Assembly: GCF_900112235.1 (NCBI RefSeq) | Contig: NZ_FOLH01000001.1 | Location: forward strand, 620,001-684,000 | Source of the DNA: Marinospirillum celere | Lineage (GTDB): Bacteria > Pseudomonadota > Gammaproteobacteria > Pseudomonadales > Halomonadaceae | DNA: 64,000 bases | Reading direction: 5' to 3' | Shown here: positions 63,237-64,000 of the stretch, in pieces | Layout of the letters: each line of letters starts with the position of its first letter | Position numbering within the stretch: the first letter of the stretch is position 1 | The notes under the pieces: generated by a model | Database searches by the model: none | The model's input: the letters and a program-made list of their open reading frames with translations, nothing else | What the model was told of the DNA's origin: nothing | Translations under genes and position numbers: made by a program

Positions 63237-63682
63237 AATCGCCAGCGGAACTCGACAGGCTTCAGTTGTCGCTGGTGGTGGTGCATCTAGCCCATCTAAG
63301 CCTGGTTCTGGATGCCACCTGGGTCGCTGGTTGCCAAACCTTGAAACAAGCTTCGGATCTGCCAGCTACAGCCGTTCCTGCAGCGGCCCTTTGGCCTATT
63401 GGAGAGCAGAGCCGAGAGAGCCTGCGTCTTTTAACCCTGAAAACTCCTGAGGGTGGTAGCTGGCAGCTGGCTTTTTATGGTCAACTGGAGTTTATTCAGT
63501 TACCTGCCCAGGATCTGCATCCGTTACCGGCTTTGATGCAGCGCCGTAAAACCTGGCCTGCGGTCAAAGCCCTGATTTCCCATCAGGGCTGCTTGCGGGT
63601 ACTGCTGGATGTGCCTACTTTACAGCAGCAGGCCCTAGAGGCGGGCTATTCGCAAGCGAATTCCCGCAGCCAGTTGGTTTAA
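63233..63682 (+). CDS. Small chemosensory-operon protein, possibly degenerate CheW-like
   Basis: 149 residues, no family recognised. Leucine-rich strands (LSLVVVHLAHLSLVLDATWV, CLRVLLDVPTL) give a weak CheW-like pattern of beta strands, and position after cheW suggests a second coupling protein, as WspB/WspD form a pair. It starts in a 4-bp overlap with cheW. Its last 48 bp overlap a convergent gene. Confidence 0.55.
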   Translation: MKSPAELDRLQLSLVVVHLAHLSLVLDATWVAGCQTLKQASDLPATAVPAAALWPIGEQSRESLRLLTLKTPEGGSWQLAFYGQLEFIQLPAQDLHPLPALMQRRKTWPAVKALISHQGCLRVLLDVPTLQQQALEAGYSQANSRSQLV

Positions 63683-64000
63683 TTCTTCCTGCAAATCCGG
63701 ACGTGTCAACGCCAGCCCTTGCCAGGCTTCAGATTCCTCTAGCTCAGCCAGTTGGCTTTCCAGTTGACTGGTAGGCAGATCACCGGCTCTACGCCACTGA
63801 TAAAAAGCCTTCAATAGCTGTAATTTCAGGCGCTGGGCATGGTTGACCGGGGGCATGAAGATTTCTAAGTGAAGTTCATCCAGAGTAGCTTCATAGAGAC
63901 GTTCCAAATTACGGGGCTCCTGGGCAAAGGCTTCAGGATACCAGGCACCCAGAGTCAGGTAGTTGTAGAGGCTTTGCAGAACGGGCTGACTGCCCAGAGG
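63635..64000 (-). CDS. Partial gene of unknown function, cut by right window edge
   Basis: The frame is open from TAG at 63635-63637 to base 64000 (about 121 residues, C-terminal part only). It is acidic and helical, with LQSLYNYLTLGAWYPEAF and a C-terminal RLRIARL. No family is recognised. It converges on, and overlaps, the last chemosensory gene by 48 bp, unusual for two real genes; coding quality looks better for this one across the overlap. Confidence 0.5.
   Translation of the reverse strand, partial: PLGSQPVLQSLYNYLTLGAWYPEAFAQEPRNLERLYEATLDELHLEIFMPPVNHAQRLKLQLLKAFYQWRRAGDLPTSQLESQLAELEESEAWQGLALTRPDLQEELNQLAAGIRLRIARL

Noticed and set aside
1-64000. CRISPR array or IS element
   Set aside because: I saw no regularly spaced direct repeats, cas genes, or transposase with terminal inverted repeats. 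Other recurring sequences are explained by operators and the RidA duplication.

Overview
The window looks like chromosomal DNA of a marine-type gammaproteobacterium, probably near Oceanospirillales/Pseudomonadales. The signs are the recC-recB-recD order, an acuR-acuI pair, a CheA-REC chemosensory operon and heavy c-di-GMP signalling. It divides into two halves. Bases 1 to about 31,193 are accessory DNA. Bases about 31,600 to 64,000 look like core chromosome. The border is marked by a 45-nt 3' fragment of a tRNA-Val(GAC) gene (31149-31193) with its terminator. This is the signature of an element integrated in a tRNA gene. No intact copy of that tRNA is seen, so the other end of the island probably lies left of base 1.

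Accessory half. (1) Bases 1-8515 hold an Ssp-type DNA phosphorothioation defence system: sspA (minus strand, cut by the window edge) divergent from sspB-sspC-sspD, with the restriction gene sspE convergent. The sspA-sspB intergenic region carries two copies of CTGGA-N7-TCCAG bracketing the sspBCD promoter. (2) Bases 8704-20937 hold a NERD-nuclease/UvrD-like helicase gene, divergent from an eight-gene block: calcineurin-like phosphoesterase, two ADP-ribosylglycohydrolases, a WYL-type regulator, a large repeat-like protein, a MoxR AAA+ ATPase, an HExxH/vWA protein and a tandem-AAA+ ATPase. Three 19-bp palindromes, TGCGAC-N7-GTCGCA, each exactly 10 nt before a -10-like hexamer, tie this block into one regulon. 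I know of no named system with this composition; it is the best candidate here for something undescribed. (3) Bases 20986-30903 hold the mobility module: small membrane protein, ParB-like protein, Xre regulator, excisionase, tyrosine integrase, HD-domain protein, and a separate overlapping three-gene operon with a very large tyrosine recombinase.

Core half. It contains a triple-RidA fusion, a flavin reductase, a periplasmic binding protein-histidine kinase-response regulator (REC/degenerate GGDEF/EAL) operon, a lipoprotein, acuR-acuI with two clear TetR-type operators, a recC-recB-recD-GGCT-MFS operon, a sirtuin, an EAL protein and acylphosphatase. It ends with a chemosensory operon (MCP, CheB, CheR-TPR, CheA-REC, REC, Hpt-REC-REC-GGDEF, CheW, small unknown) whose output enzyme is a diguanylate cyclase, a Wsp-like arrangement. 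A further minus-strand gene runs off the right edge.
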